The notes under the pieces are model-generated. The model had not been told where the DNA came from. It was given only the letters and a program-made list of their open reading frames with translations, and did not search any database. Both the position numbers and the translations under genes were made by a program. Positions 1 to 8,122 of a DNA stretch of 64,000 nucleotides are shown one piece after another. Where the stretch lies: assembly GCF_002216145.1 (NCBI RefSeq), contig NZ_CP022278.1, forward strand, positions 1,736,001-1,800,000, in the 5' to 3' direction. This stretch comes from Neisseria chenwenguii. Its GTDB lineage: Bacteria > Pseudomonadota > Gammaproteobacteria > Burkholderiales > Neisseriaceae. Each line of letters starts with the position of its first letter. The stretch's first letter is position 1.

Positions 1-263
1 GTGAAAATACCCAGCAGCAGCAGGAAAATCAGAATTTTCAGCTTGCCCAACGACCACGCGCCGTCTGCCCACACCAGCGCAACGGCCATGTTTTTCAGAT
101 GAACGAGGCCGTCTGCGGGATTGCCGCCGGTCAGAAGCAGCGCGCCGACAAGAATACCGATGCCCAGTGACAGCAGAACGCGGCGGGTAACGACAGCCAG
201 CGCCAGCGCGAGAAAGGCGGGAACGACGGAGAGGAAAGAGTGGGAATAATCGGCTAATTGCAT
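1..263 (-). CDS. NhaC-family Na+/H+ antiporter, N-terminal part (cut by window edge)
   Basis: The first 87 residues of a membrane protein are visible, starting MQLADYSHSF at an ATG at 263 and running off the left edge. The segment is hydrophobic, with two likely membrane spans (about residues 10-45 and 70-87). I recognise it as the start of the neisserial NhaC-family sodium/proton antiporter, which exchanges cytoplasmic Na+ for protons across the inner membrane. The assignment rests on resemblance of this N-terminus only; the transport core lies outside the window. Confidence 0.75.
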   Translation of the reverse strand, partial: MQLADYSHSFLSVVPAFLALALAVVTRRVLLSLGIGILVGALLLTGGNPADGLVHLKNMAVALVWADGAWSLGKLKILIFLLLLGIF

Positions 264-569
264 GGTTTTTTTATTGTTTGGGAGGTTGGGTGGGGGCGGG
301 TAAGGCCGTCTGACACTTCGACTGCGCTCAGCAACCGAACTTACTTCTACCGACGTCATTCCCGCCTGTGCGGGAATGACGTCGGTTGGGGATTTAGCGT
401 TTCAGACAATCTTCAAACAGCTTTCCGGCTTTTTTACAAAACCCTCAGGCCGTTTGAAAAACAACCCCAGTCAAAACAACAAAATACCCGCTGTTTTCAG
501 CAAGCGGGCATTTTATCGTCAGGCTCGGTCCGGCAAAACGCAGACGCCGCCTGATGCCGTCTGAAACGT
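264..569. other. Intergenic region with uptake sequences and dRS3-type palindrome
   Basis: This gap separates the antiporter gene from the protease gene, both on the minus strand. It holds an uptake sequence near 303-313, the repeat stretch cttcgactgcgctcagc at about 317-333, the dRS3-like palindrome annotated separately, and an uptake sequence at 554-563 close to the end of the protease gene. I see no credible protein-coding gene; the two short open frames here are made of repeat sequence. Confidence 0.6.
349..386. repeat. dRS3-type neisserial repeat in an extended palindrome
   Basis: The core at 358-377 is ATTCCC-N8-GGGAAT, which fits the dRS3 consensus known from neisserial genomes. The palindrome extends outwards with ACCGACGTC on the left and GACGTCGGT on the right. 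In meningococci dRS3 elements serve as targets for filamentous prophage and repeat-array recombination. A one-mismatch copy (ATCCCC..GGGAAT) lies near 2611-2630. The extended stem could also fold as a hairpin in RNA. Confidence 0.75.
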
Positions 570-2075
570 TTATTGCAGGTTCAGCGCCATAAAGAGCGTA
601 TCTTCGCCGCGCTGCACCAAAAGCGGCACTTTTTTGCCGGCGTTGCTCAAGGCGCTGCGGAAATCGGCTTCGCTGGCGACGTTCAGATTGTTTACAGCCA
701 GCACTTCGTCGCCGCGTTTCAAACCTGCGCGTTCGGCGGCGCCGCTGACGCCGATAACGATCAGATGGGTTTTTCCGTCGCCGTCGGTTTGCGGGCGCAG
801 GGTCAGGCCGCTGCCCTGCGGGGTGAAGCCTTCGCTGCCGGGCTGCTGCGGTTTGGCTTCCGGCTCGGAAGCGGTGTTGCTTTCGGTTTGCTCGCCCATG
901 CTGCCGAGTTTGACTTTGACGTTAATCTTTTCCCCTTTGCGCCAAACTTCCAGGTTCACTTCCTTGCCCGGGGCAATTGCGCCGACCATCACGGGCAGAT
1001 CGCTGGAAGCGCGGACTTCTTCGCCGTTGACGCTGCGTACGATGTCGCCGACCTGCAAGCCTGCGGCAGCGGCGGGACTGTTGGGTATGATTTTGGCGAT
1101 CAGCGCACCGCTGGCTTTGTCAAGGCCGAACGATTGCGCCAAATCGTAGGAAACTTCCTGAATAATCACGCCGAGTTGGCCGCGCTGCACTTTGCCGGTG
1201 GTGCGCAATTGGTTGGCGACGTTCATCGCTACATCAATCGGAATGGCAAACGAAATACCCATAAAACCGCCGCTGCGGCTGTAAATCTGTGAGTTGATGC
1301 CGACAACCTGGCCTTTGAGGTTAAACAGCGGGCCGCCCGAGTTGCCCGGATTGATGGCGACGTCGGTTTGGATAAACGGGGTGTAGTTTTCGTTGGGCAG
1401 GCTGCGGCCTTTGGCGGAAACGATGCCGGCGGTAACGCTGTTGTCAAAGCCGAACGGCGCGCCGATGGCGGCTACCCATTCGCCCGGTTTCAAATCTTTC
1501 GGATTGCCGATTTTGACCACGGGCAGGTCTTGGGCGTCGATTTTCAGAAGCGCGACGTCAGACTGGCGGTCGGAACCGATGAGTTTGGCCGAATATTCGC
1601 GCTTGTCGTTGAGCAAAACCTTGATATTGCCCATGCCGGAAACGACGTGGGTATTGGTAAGAATGTAGCCGTCGGGGCTGATGATGAAGCCCGAACCGAA
1701 ATTCAGACCGCTGCCGTCTTCCTCTTCCTGCGGCATGTCGGGCATATTCGGAACGAGGCGTTTGAAAAACTCGGAAAACGGATCGCCGTCGGGAAGCTGG
1801 CTCAAATCCATGCCTTCTTCGCTGCTGCCGCGCTTCGCCGCACTGTTGGGCGTAGCTTGGATATTGACGACGGTTTGTCCTTCTTTATCAACAAGTTGGG
1901 CAAAGTCGGGCAACAACATGCCGACGGTTTCGTCTTTTTTCGGCTCGACGCGCTGCACCATTTCCTGCGGCTCGTTTTTGCCGAAAAAGCTGTTGATTTT
2001 GTCGCAGCCGGCGACGGTGAGAAGTGATGCCGCAATAATCAGCGCGGCTTGGCTGCGGTTGGTTTTCATGCCCAC
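570..2075 (-). CDS. htrA: Periplasmic serine protease of the HtrA/DegQ (Do) family, predicted lipoprotein
   Basis: This is an envelope quality-control protease that degrades or refolds misfolded exported proteins. The chymotrypsin-like triad is visible as His143 (TNTHVV), Asp173 (SDVALL) and Ser246 (GNSGGP), followed by two PDZ domains at about 300-390 and 420-495. The N-terminus is a signal peptide ending VAGC, a lipobox, so the protein is probably lipid-anchored, unlike E. coli DegP/DegQ. The start shown is a GTG with AAGGA at good spacing; an ATG two codons downstream (2069) is the alternative. The length of 501 residues is slightly more than DegP (474). Nth follows on the same strand's upstream side with a 600-base gap, so the two are probably transcribed separately. 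Confidence 0.92.
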   Translation of the reverse strand: MGMKTNRSQAALIIAASLLTVAGCDKINSFFGKNEPQEMVQRVEPKKDETVGMLLPDFAQLVDKEGQTVVNIQATPNSAAKRGSSEEGMDLSQLPDGDPFSEFFKRLVPNMPDMPQEEEDGSGLNFGSGFIISPDGYILTNTHVVSGMGNIKVLLNDKREYSAKLIGSDRQSDVALLKIDAQDLPVVKIGNPKDLKPGEWVAAIGAPFGFDNSVTAGIVSAKGRSLPNENYTPFIQTDVAINPGNSGGPLFNLKGQVVGINSQIYSRSGGFMGISFAIPIDVAMNVANQLRTTGKVQRGQLGVIIQEVSYDLAQSFGLDKASGALIAKIIPNSPAAAAGLQVGDIVRSVNGEEVRASSDLPVMVGAIAPGKEVNLEVWRKGEKINVKVKLGSMGEQTESNTASEPEAKPQQPGSEGFTPQGSGLTLRPQTDGDGKTHLIVIGVSGAAERAGLKRGDEVLAVNNLNVASEADFRSALSNAGKKVPLLVQRGEDTLFMALNLQ

Positions 2076-2694
2076 GGTGTTTCCTTTTGAGCGGTGTGGT
2101 TTGGGAAATATTTGAATGGTTTAACGGCGTTTTCTATTATTGTCAGGCCGTCTGCATCAGAAAAAGCAGAATATAGAATTTTTACACTTTATCCGTATTT
2201 TTTCAAGCGTTTCATTTTAAATGGGAAAATGCCGTCTGAAACTATGGAACGCTGATGTTTCCGGCGTTTTAAATTTCGGCAGGGTCCAAAACCGGTAATG
2301 ACTGAGTTTCTGCAATCTGCCCCCTTCCCCGCGCTTTATGCGGGGGAGGGCTGGGGTGGGGCAGTTTTCTTCCTGAAATGGTAAATTTTTCCGAAAGCCA
2401 CGCGGAACGTGCATCTACGAAGCACCACCCTCTCCCTAGCCCTCTACACCCTCTTCGAGGGCAAGCGCGCAAGGCGCAGGAGAGGGGACGGATTGTAAGA
2501 ACGCCAAAAAGTAGCGTCGAAAATCAGCCGCTTTTGTAGATTTGGATTCAACCAACTTTTTGATATTTCGGTGTTTTAATTTTTCTGAAATGTCAGTTAA
2601 GAAAAATTTATCCCCGCCTGTGCGGGAATGGCGTTTACGCATTTGCAGGTTTGATGTGTTTTTTGCAAAGCTCACGACCTTTATTTCGCCCCCC
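2076..2694. other. Intergenic region, repeat-rich, no gene seen
   Basis: This stretch contains the probable promoter region of the protease gene, a mid-region block of low-complexity G/C sequence (about 2320-2365 and 2420-2490) of the kind scattered between neisserial genes, and a degenerate dRS3 copy near 2611-2630. Open frames of 65-79 codons cross these repeats but have no recognisable product and no convincing ribosome binding site. Confidence 0.5.
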
Positions 2695-3324
2695 TCACGT
2701 TTTTGCCGGATATTCGCACAAATCGTTAATCAGACAGCTCCGGCACTGCGGTTTCAGCGCCTTGCAGGTATAGCGGCCGTGCAGAATCAGCCAGTGGTGC
2801 GCGTCCATCAGAAATTCTTTCGGAACGAAACGCATCAGCTTGTCTTCCACTTCGCGCACATCCTTGCCCGGTGCGATTTTGGTGCGGTTGGCAACGCGGA
2901 AAATATGGGTGTCGACCGCCATCACGGGTTGTCCGAATGCGGTGTTTAAAACCACATTCGCCGTTTTCCGCCCCACGCCCGGCAGCGATTCCAGCGCCGC
3001 GCGGTCGGCGGGCACTTCGCCGTTGTAGCGTTCCAAAAGAATGCGGCAGGTCTGCATGATGTGTTTGGACTTGGTTTTGTAGAGGCCGATGGTTTTGGTG
3101 TATTCCATCATGCCGTCCAAACCCAAATCCAGCATGGCCTGCGGGTTGTTGGCCACGGGGAACAGCTTCGCCGTGGCTTTGTTGACGCCGACGTCGGTCG
3201 CCTGCGCGGAAAGTAAAACGGCGATCAACAGCTCAAATGGCGAATTGAAATTCAGCTCGGTGGTCGGGTGCGGATTGGCGGCGCGGAAACGCTCGAAAAT
3301 TTCTTGGCGGATGGTCTTGTTCAT
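2695..3324 (-). CDS. nth: Endonuclease III (DNA glycosylase/AP lyase)
   Basis: This base-excision repair enzyme removes oxidised pyrimidines and cleaves at abasic sites. The helix-hairpin-helix LPGVGRKTANVVLN supplies the catalytic lysine (Lys120 from the chosen start) and VDTHIFRVANR supplies Asp138, the same numbers as in E. coli Nth. The C-terminus has the iron-sulfur pattern C-x6-C-x2-C-x5-C. I chose ATG 3324 (MNKTIRQEIF) because it aligns with E. coli Nth; a TTG at 3336 would add four residues. An inverted uptake-sequence hairpin separates it from narL. Confidence 0.95.
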   Translation of the reverse strand: MNKTIRQEIFERFRAANPHPTTELNFNSPFELLIAVLLSAQATDVGVNKATAKLFPVANNPQAMLDLGLDGMMEYTKTIGLYKTKSKHIMQTCRILLERYNGEVPADRAALESLPGVGRKTANVVLNTAFGQPVMAVDTHIFRVANRTKIAPGKDVREVEDKLMRFVPKEFLMDAHHWLILHGRYTCKALKPQCRSCLINDLCEYPAKT

Positions 3325-3362
3325 TTGAATCGGCAATCGGTAGGGTAGGGGAATGATATTTG

Positions 3363-3411
3363 AGGCCGTCTGAAAACAGTTTCGCCGGTACGGGCGGCTT
3401 TCAGACGGCCT
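3363..3411 (-). terminator. Inverted uptake-sequence pair after narL
   Basis: AGGCCGTCTGAAA and its inverse TTTCAGACGGCCT face each other across a 20-base loop just past the narL stop. In Neisseria such pairs act as intrinsic terminators; here it would end the narX-narL transcript. Confidence 0.6.
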
Positions 3412-3428
3412 TCGGCAGTTCGGCGGGC

Positions 3429-4079
3429 TTATTCTTCTTCTTCGACCAATTTATGCTGAATCGCATACACCGCCGCCTGTACGCGGCTGCTGAGGCCGAG
3501 TTTTTTCAAAATGCTCTGAACGTAGGCTTTGATGGTGGATTCGGCGAGGTTGAGGTGTTTGGCGATGACTTTGTTGCTGTGGCCGACGGCGAGGTGTTTA
3601 AGGGTTTCCAATTCGCGCGGGGTAAGGGTGTCGAGGGCGTGGTCGGCGGCGGGGCGGGCGGGGGTGATGAGCGACTGCACCAGATGCGCGGTCATTTCGG
3701 GCGAGAATACGCTGTCGCCCTGAGCGGCTTTGGCGATGGCATCGAGCAGGAAATCGGCGTCGATGTTTTTCAGCAGAAAGCCTTGTGAGCCGAGTTTCAT
3801 GCATTCGATGAGGTCGTCGCTGTCTTCGGAAACGGTCAGGATGACGACTTTCTGCTGCGGGTGGCTGCTGAGGATTTGCCCGAGCGCTTCGCGGCCGTTC
3901 ATCACGGGCATATCGAGGTCGAGCAAAACGAGGTCGGGTTGGAGCTGTTCGACCAGTTTGACGCCCGAAAGGCCGTCTGCGGCTTCGCCGATGACTTCAA
4001 AATCGGCTTCTTCCAATACGGAACGGATGCCGCGGCGGAACAGGGTGTGGTCGTCGATGAGTACGATGGTGGGGTTCAT
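3429..4079 (-). CDS. narL: Nitrate/nitrite response regulator NarL
   Basis: This is a two-component response regulator with an N-terminal receiver domain (residues 1-120; acidic pocket Asp9-Asp10, phosphorylation site Asp54 in VLLDLDMP) and a C-terminal LuxR/FixJ-type helix-turn-helix domain (LTPRELETLKHLAVGHSNK onward, about 150-216). When phosphorylated by NarX, NarL-type proteins bind heptamer sites and switch nitrate respiration genes. The start codon overlaps the stop of narX by four bases (ATGA), so the pair is translationally coupled. It is the last gene of the nar block. NarP-type function cannot be excluded from sequence alone. Confidence 0.93.
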   Translation of the reverse strand: MNPTIVLIDDHTLFRRGIRSVLEEADFEVIGEAADGLSGVKLVEQLQPDLVLLDLDMPVMNGREALGQILSSHPQQKVVILTVSEDSDDLIECMKLGSQGFLLKNIDADFLLDAIAKAAQGDSVFSPEMTAHLVQSLITPARPAADHALDTLTPRELETLKHLAVGHSNKVIAKHLNLAESTIKAYVQSILKKLGLSSRVQAAVYAIQHKLVEEEE

Positions 4080-5980
4080 TCCGGTGTTCTCTCCTGTTGC
4101 GGCAGGCGCAGGGTAACGGCGGTGCGGCTGCCTTTTTCTGATGTGATGTCGAGTCGGGCACGGATGCGTTTGGCGCGCTCAAACATAATATTTAACCCGA
4201 CATGGCCGTTTTCTGCAAAGTCGTTGAGATGGGCGGTATCGAAACCGCAGCCGTCGTCTTCGATGGTCATTTCAAAATCGTCTTGGTTGCGGAACGTCAG
4301 GCACACATTTTGGGCGCGGGCGTGTTTGCGGATGTTGGACAAACTTTCCTGCAAAATGAAAATAAACTGAAGCTGCTGTTCGGCGGTAAGCTGCGGGCCG
4401 TCGTCGTGCCACTCGGCTTCGATGTGCGTGCCCGTCTGCTGGCGGAAACGGCTGACCAGCTGTTCGACCGCTTCGTTGAATTCGTTGCGGGTGATTTTTG
4501 TGCGGAAGTTGAGCAGAAGCTCGCGCACGTCTTCATAACATTCCTGTACGCCTTCTTTGATGAACTGGAGTTTTTCATCGACTTTGCGGTCGCGTTTGCC
4601 GTCTGATTTGTCCAGCGCCTTGTCGAGCATTTGGATTTGCAGGTTGAGGAAGGTTAAGGTTTGGGCGATGCTGTCGTGCAAGCCCTGCGCAATCAGGTTG
4701 CGTTCCTGCAAAACGGCGAGCTGGCGGTTTTCGATGCCTAAGCGCAGGTTGCTGACGGCCACGCCGAGCTGGCGACACAATGCTTCAATCAGCGCGGTAT
4801 CGCTATCGGTGCGGACGGCTTCGGTAAAGTAAAGCGTCATCATACCCAAATCATGGCCGCTGCTGCTGATTTTGAATACGCGCAAAAAATGGAAGCCCGA
4901 ACGGCTGCACAAAGGCTCGTTTACCGCCAAATCGGTCGGTCGGGTTTTATAGAAATCGACCGTCTGAGGGCCTTGAAGCCCCGCTGCCGTGCCGCAGCTG
5001 CATTCTTCCAAACGGCGGCAGGCTTCGGCCGTCTGAAGGTTTTCGGGCAGACCGGCGTGGGCAATCAAATCCATGCGTTTGCGCTGGAAATCAATCAGGC
5101 GGATGCTGCCCGCTTTTGCCTGCGGCACCATTTCCATGATTTTGGCAAGAAAGCCTTCCGCCGCTTCGGAAACGGTCAGCGTTTGGCTCAATAAATGGCT
5201 GAAGAAATAAAGCGTTTCCAGCGAGCGGTTTTTCTCCGCCAAATCGCGGGTTTTGTCCGCCACTTCCTGTTCGAGGTTTTGGTAAAGGTCGCGCAGGCGC
5301 GTGCTCATCTGGTTGAAACCCTTATCTACCTCGGCAAACTCGGTCAGATGGTCGGTCGGCACCTGTACGCCGAAATCTCCTTCGTGAATCGCGTTCACCC
5401 CGTTTTGCAGCCGCCCCAGCGGCAGGATAATCCACGCATACAGCAACACCACCATCACCAGCGAGCTGACCGTTACCAGCGCCAGCAAAACCAGTTGGAA
5501 CAGGCGCAGGCGGTTGATGTAGCGGTTGTTGACCGCCTCGATAGACTTCGTCAGCGTGTCGATGGTTTGGATAAACGGCGGAATGCGGGCGCGGTCAAAC
5601 GCCGCCTTGCCCGCCGAAACCGCCAGAAACCACGGCTTGACCTCGTTTTGCCAAGACGCACGCAGCAGTGCCATGTTTTGTTGAACCGCCTCGTCGTCGG
5701 GCAGAAACAGCGGCCGCTCGGGCACGCCTTTGACCAAGTTGCCGATGGTATGGTCGAAATCGCCGACAAACCCCGCCACTTCCGCCTCGGGCGCGCGGCT
5801 TTCCAGCAGCAGCCCCAAACGGTAGGTCTGCATCCGCAGGCTGCCCGTATCGTTAATCGCCGCCGCCCCGCCTTCCAGCCGCCACGACAAAACCAGCGTC
5901 AAAACGATGGAAGCGACGGCGACCAGCAGCCAGAGCAGGGTGAGGAGTTTCAGACGGGCGGAGAGGCGTTTCGGGAGCAT
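4076..5980 (-). CDS. narX: Nitrate/nitrite sensor histidine kinase NarX
   Basis: This membrane sensor autophosphorylates in response to nitrate or nitrite and passes the phosphate to NarL. Two membrane helices (about 11-32 and 161-185) bracket a periplasmic sensor. The P-box that binds nitrate is visible right after the first helix, INDTGSLRMQTYRL (42-55). A HAMP linker follows, then a cysteine-containing central region (Cys321, 327, 329, 358) and a HPK7-type transmitter with the phospho-accepting His435 in the segment RNLIAQGLHDSIAQTL. The ATPase domain ends the protein, with the N-box region LSNIRKHA and the glycine-rich DDGCGFD. Its 634 residues compare with 598 in E. coli. It overlaps narL by four bases. 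Confidence 0.93.
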   Translation of the reverse strand: MLPKRLSARLKLLTLLWLLVAVASIVLTLVLSWRLEGGAAAINDTGSLRMQTYRLGLLLESRAPEAEVAGFVGDFDHTIGNLVKGVPERPLFLPDDEAVQQNMALLRASWQNEVKPWFLAVSAGKAAFDRARIPPFIQTIDTLTKSIEAVNNRYINRLRLFQLVLLALVTVSSLVMVVLLYAWIILPLGRLQNGVNAIHEGDFGVQVPTDHLTEFAEVDKGFNQMSTRLRDLYQNLEQEVADKTRDLAEKNRSLETLYFFSHLLSQTLTVSEAAEGFLAKIMEMVPQAKAGSIRLIDFQRKRMDLIAHAGLPENLQTAEACRRLEECSCGTAAGLQGPQTVDFYKTRPTDLAVNEPLCSRSGFHFLRVFKISSSGHDLGMMTLYFTEAVRTDSDTALIEALCRQLGVAVSNLRLGIENRQLAVLQERNLIAQGLHDSIAQTLTFLNLQIQMLDKALDKSDGKRDRKVDEKLQFIKEGVQECYEDVRELLLNFRTKITRNEFNEAVEQLVSRFRQQTGTHIEAEWHDDGPQLTAEQQLQFIFILQESLSNIRKHARAQNVCLTFRNQDDFEMTIEDDGCGFDTAHLNDFAENGHVGLNIMFERAKRIRARLDITSEKGSRTAVTLRLPQQERTPE

Positions 5981-6081
5981 GGTAGGGTTTTGCGGGGTCG
6001 GGCTGGATGGGGTTTTCAGACGGCCGTCTGAAAATGATTGGGTAAAACTTCGGGCGTTTTGCTTTCTCTAGCAGGTAGTAG

Positions 6082-6115
6082 GTACGGTTAGCCGCCTAAA
6101 GCGGCGTAACCGTAC
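6082..6115. repeat. GTACGGTTA hairpin repeat, copy 1
   Basis: GTACGGTTA-GCCGC and GCGGC-G-TAACCGTAC form a nearly perfect stem with a CTAAA loop. The same unit recurs at 35881-35914 with a changed loop, and a partial copy lies at 6202-6231. Confidence 0.7.
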
Positions 6116-6201
6116 AAACCTGTACGCCGTACCGTGTGAATCACGCAAATTTATCGTTTTATTTTTCAAACGGCATCAGCAGACATTCCGAACGACGTGG
6201 C

Positions 6202-6231
6202 GTACGGTTACGCCGCTTTAGGTGGTACCTA
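6202..6231. repeat. GTACGGTTA repeat, partial copy 2
   Basis: GTACGGTTACGCCGC followed by GGTGGTACCTAC resembles the hairpin unit at 6082-6115, but its right arm is diverged. It lies between narK and narX. Confidence 0.5.
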
Positions 6232-6436
6232 CGGCTGCTGCCACCTGCTCCCTCTCCCATAGGGAGGGGGACGGGTTTGCGGAACTTCAAATATTTCTGT
6301 CTGTTATCCGGCTGTTTTTTCAGACGGCCCTTCAAACATTTTACCCGCTCAATCCGAGCGGGTAAAAGTCATTGCGGGAAAAGCTGTTTTCAGACGGCCC
6401 CGGCGGCGGGAAAGACCGTCTGAAAACATGGCCGCA

Positions 6437-7819
6437 TCAGCATTTCGCTTCCGCGCCTTTGCGGTCGTAATACCACCAGTTGAGCAGCAGGCAGATGACG
6501 TAGAACGCGATGAAGCCGTATAAAGCCGCGTTGACGCTGCCGGTCAGGGCGATGGATGTGCCGTAGCTTTTGGGAATGAAAAAGCCGCCGTAGGCTGCGA
6601 ATGCGCCGGTAAAGCCGGCCACGGCCGCGCCTTCTTTGCCGGCTTCGGCGAGCGCCTGTTCACGGCTTTTTTTGCCCTGTTCGGCAAGGTGTTGGTGGTA
6701 GTTGAGGAAGATGATGGGAATCTGCATAAAGGTCGAGCCGTTGCCGATGCCGGTCAGCGCGAAAAGGGCGATGAAGCAGGTAAAAAAGCCCCAAAAACTG
6801 CCGCCTTGTCCGCCATAGGGCAGAAAGGCCAATACGCCGAATACGCCGGCAATCATGCCGACGAATACCCATGTGGTGATTTTCGCGCCGCTGTGGATTT
6901 TATCCGCCAGCCAACCGCCGAACGGGCGGGCAATGGCGCCGACGAAGGGGCCTAAGAATGCGTATTTAACGGGGTCGATACCGGGAAACTGGTTTTTAAT
7001 CAAGAGCGGGAAACCGGCGGCAAAACCAAGAAAAGAGCCGAATGTGCCCAAATAGATGATGCACATAATCCAGTTGTGTTTGCGCTTGAAAATCACGGCC
7101 TGCTCTTTGAAGCTGGCTTTTGCGCCGGCCAGGTCGTTCATGCCGAACCAGGCGGCGAGGGTGGAAACGATGATGAAGGGTACCCAGACGAAACCGGCGT
7201 TTTGCAGCCAGATTTGTTTGGTCACGTCGCCTTTCGTCCATGTTTGCGCGTCGCCGCCGAGCGCGCCGAAGAGGGCGGAGGTAATCACGAGCGGTACGAG
7301 AAACTGCGCCAGCGAGACGCCCAAATTACCCAAACCGGCGTTCAAGCCCATCGCCGTGCCTTTTTCGGCTTTGGGGAAGAAGAAGCTGATGTTGGCCATG
7401 CTGGAGGAGAAGTTGCCGCCGCCGAAGCCGCAGAGCAGGGCGAGCAGCAGCATGGTGCCGTAACTTGTGTCGGGGTTTTGTACGGCCAAACCCAAGCCGA
7501 CGGCGGGCATCAGCAGACTGGCGGTGGAAATAACCGTCCAGCGGCGTCCGCCGAACACGGGCACCATGAACGAGTAAAACACGCGCAGTGTCGCGCCGGA
7601 TAAGGCGGGCACGGCGGCGAGCCAGAAGAGTTGGTTTTCGTCGAATTTGAAACCGATGGCGGGCAGGTTGATCACTGCCACGCTCCACACCTGCCAGATG
7701 GCAAAGGCGAGCATCAGCGCGGGAATGGAAATCCACAGGTTGCGGTTGGCGGTTTTCTTGCCGCCGTTTTGCCAGAAGGTTTTGTCTTCCGGCTGCCAGT
7801 GTTGGATGAGTCGGGACAT
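6437..7819 (-). CDS. narK: Nitrate/nitrite transporter, E. coli NarK-like (type 2)
   Basis: This is a 12-helix major-facilitator permease of the nitrate/nitrite porter family, which moves nitrate in and nitrite out. The N-terminus (WQPEDKTFWQNGGKKTANRN) and the overall 460-residue length match E. coli NarK/NarU. The signature segments FGGGNFSSSMANISFFFP and GGRRW, and arginines in RVFYSFMVP and VGAIARPFGG at the positions of the substrate-binding pair, are present. The start has AAGGAG seven bases upstream. A second, shorter nitrate porter precedes it in the transcript, so the locus carries both subfamilies. Confidence 0.92.
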   Translation of the reverse strand: MSRLIQHWQPEDKTFWQNGGKKTANRNLWISIPALMLAFAIWQVWSVAVINLPAIGFKFDENQLFWLAAVPALSGATLRVFYSFMVPVFGGRRWTVISTASLLMPAVGLGLAVQNPDTSYGTMLLLALLCGFGGGNFSSSMANISFFFPKAEKGTAMGLNAGLGNLGVSLAQFLVPLVITSALFGALGGDAQTWTKGDVTKQIWLQNAGFVWVPFIIVSTLAAWFGMNDLAGAKASFKEQAVIFKRKHNWIMCIIYLGTFGSFLGFAAGFPLLIKNQFPGIDPVKYAFLGPFVGAIARPFGGWLADKIHSGAKITTWVFVGMIAGVFGVLAFLPYGGQGGSFWGFFTCFIALFALTGIGNGSTFMQIPIIFLNYHQHLAEQGKKSREQALAEAGKEGAAVAGFTGAFAAYGGFFIPKSYGTSIALTGSVNAALYGFIAFYVICLLLNWWYYDRKGAEAKC

Positions 7820-8122
7820 GGGAACTCCTTTGGGTTTTGGGTGAGGCCGTCTGAAAAAGTGGTTTTGGAACTTCGGATGTTTGTCGGTTACCGGACGGAT
7901 TTTCAGACGGCCTGCCGGTTGTTTACTGCAGACGGCCTGCCTTCCGCAATCTGCCCCCCTCCCACGGGGGAGGGGACAGGTTTGCGGAACTTCAAATGTT
8001 TCTGTTTGCCAGCCGAACCGTTTTTTCAGAGTCGTAGGACGGGTGTAAACCCACCATTCCAGAATGCCCCGAACATGGTGGGTTTACACCCACCCTACGA
8101 TGGTCTGCCGTTTTCAGACGGC
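7820..8122. other. Intergenic region between the two nitrate transporters
   Basis: This gap carries several uptake sequences (about 7843-7853, 7903-7912, 7930-7938 and 8115-8123), a G/C-run block near 7950-7985 like that at 6249-6280, and an inverted repeat of the GGGTGTAAACCCACC family (listed separately). No gene is seen. The narK and narX genes downstream may depend on read-through across it. Confidence 0.5.
8033..8099. repeat. Inverted repeat of the GGTGGGTTTACACCC family, copy 1
   Basis: CGTAGG..GGGTGTAAACCCACCAT and ATGGTGGGTTTACACCC.CCCTACG face each other across about 17 bases. Related units occur at 9502-9567 and, more diverged, near 16785-16900, all in intergenic DNA of the nar block. 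Confidence 0.7.

Larger units (their letters stand above)
5981..6436. other. Intergenic region between narK and narX with hairpin repeats
   Basis: The region contains uptake sequences near 6020-6034, two copies of a GTACGGTTA hairpin repeat (listed separately), a G-run repeat near 6249-6280 followed by a block also seen near 7980, and an inverted uptake-sequence arrangement at about 6388-6425 past the narK stop. The narX promoter, if separate from the upstream genes, must lie here, but I cannot point to a convincing -10/-35 pair. No gene is seen. Confidence 0.5.
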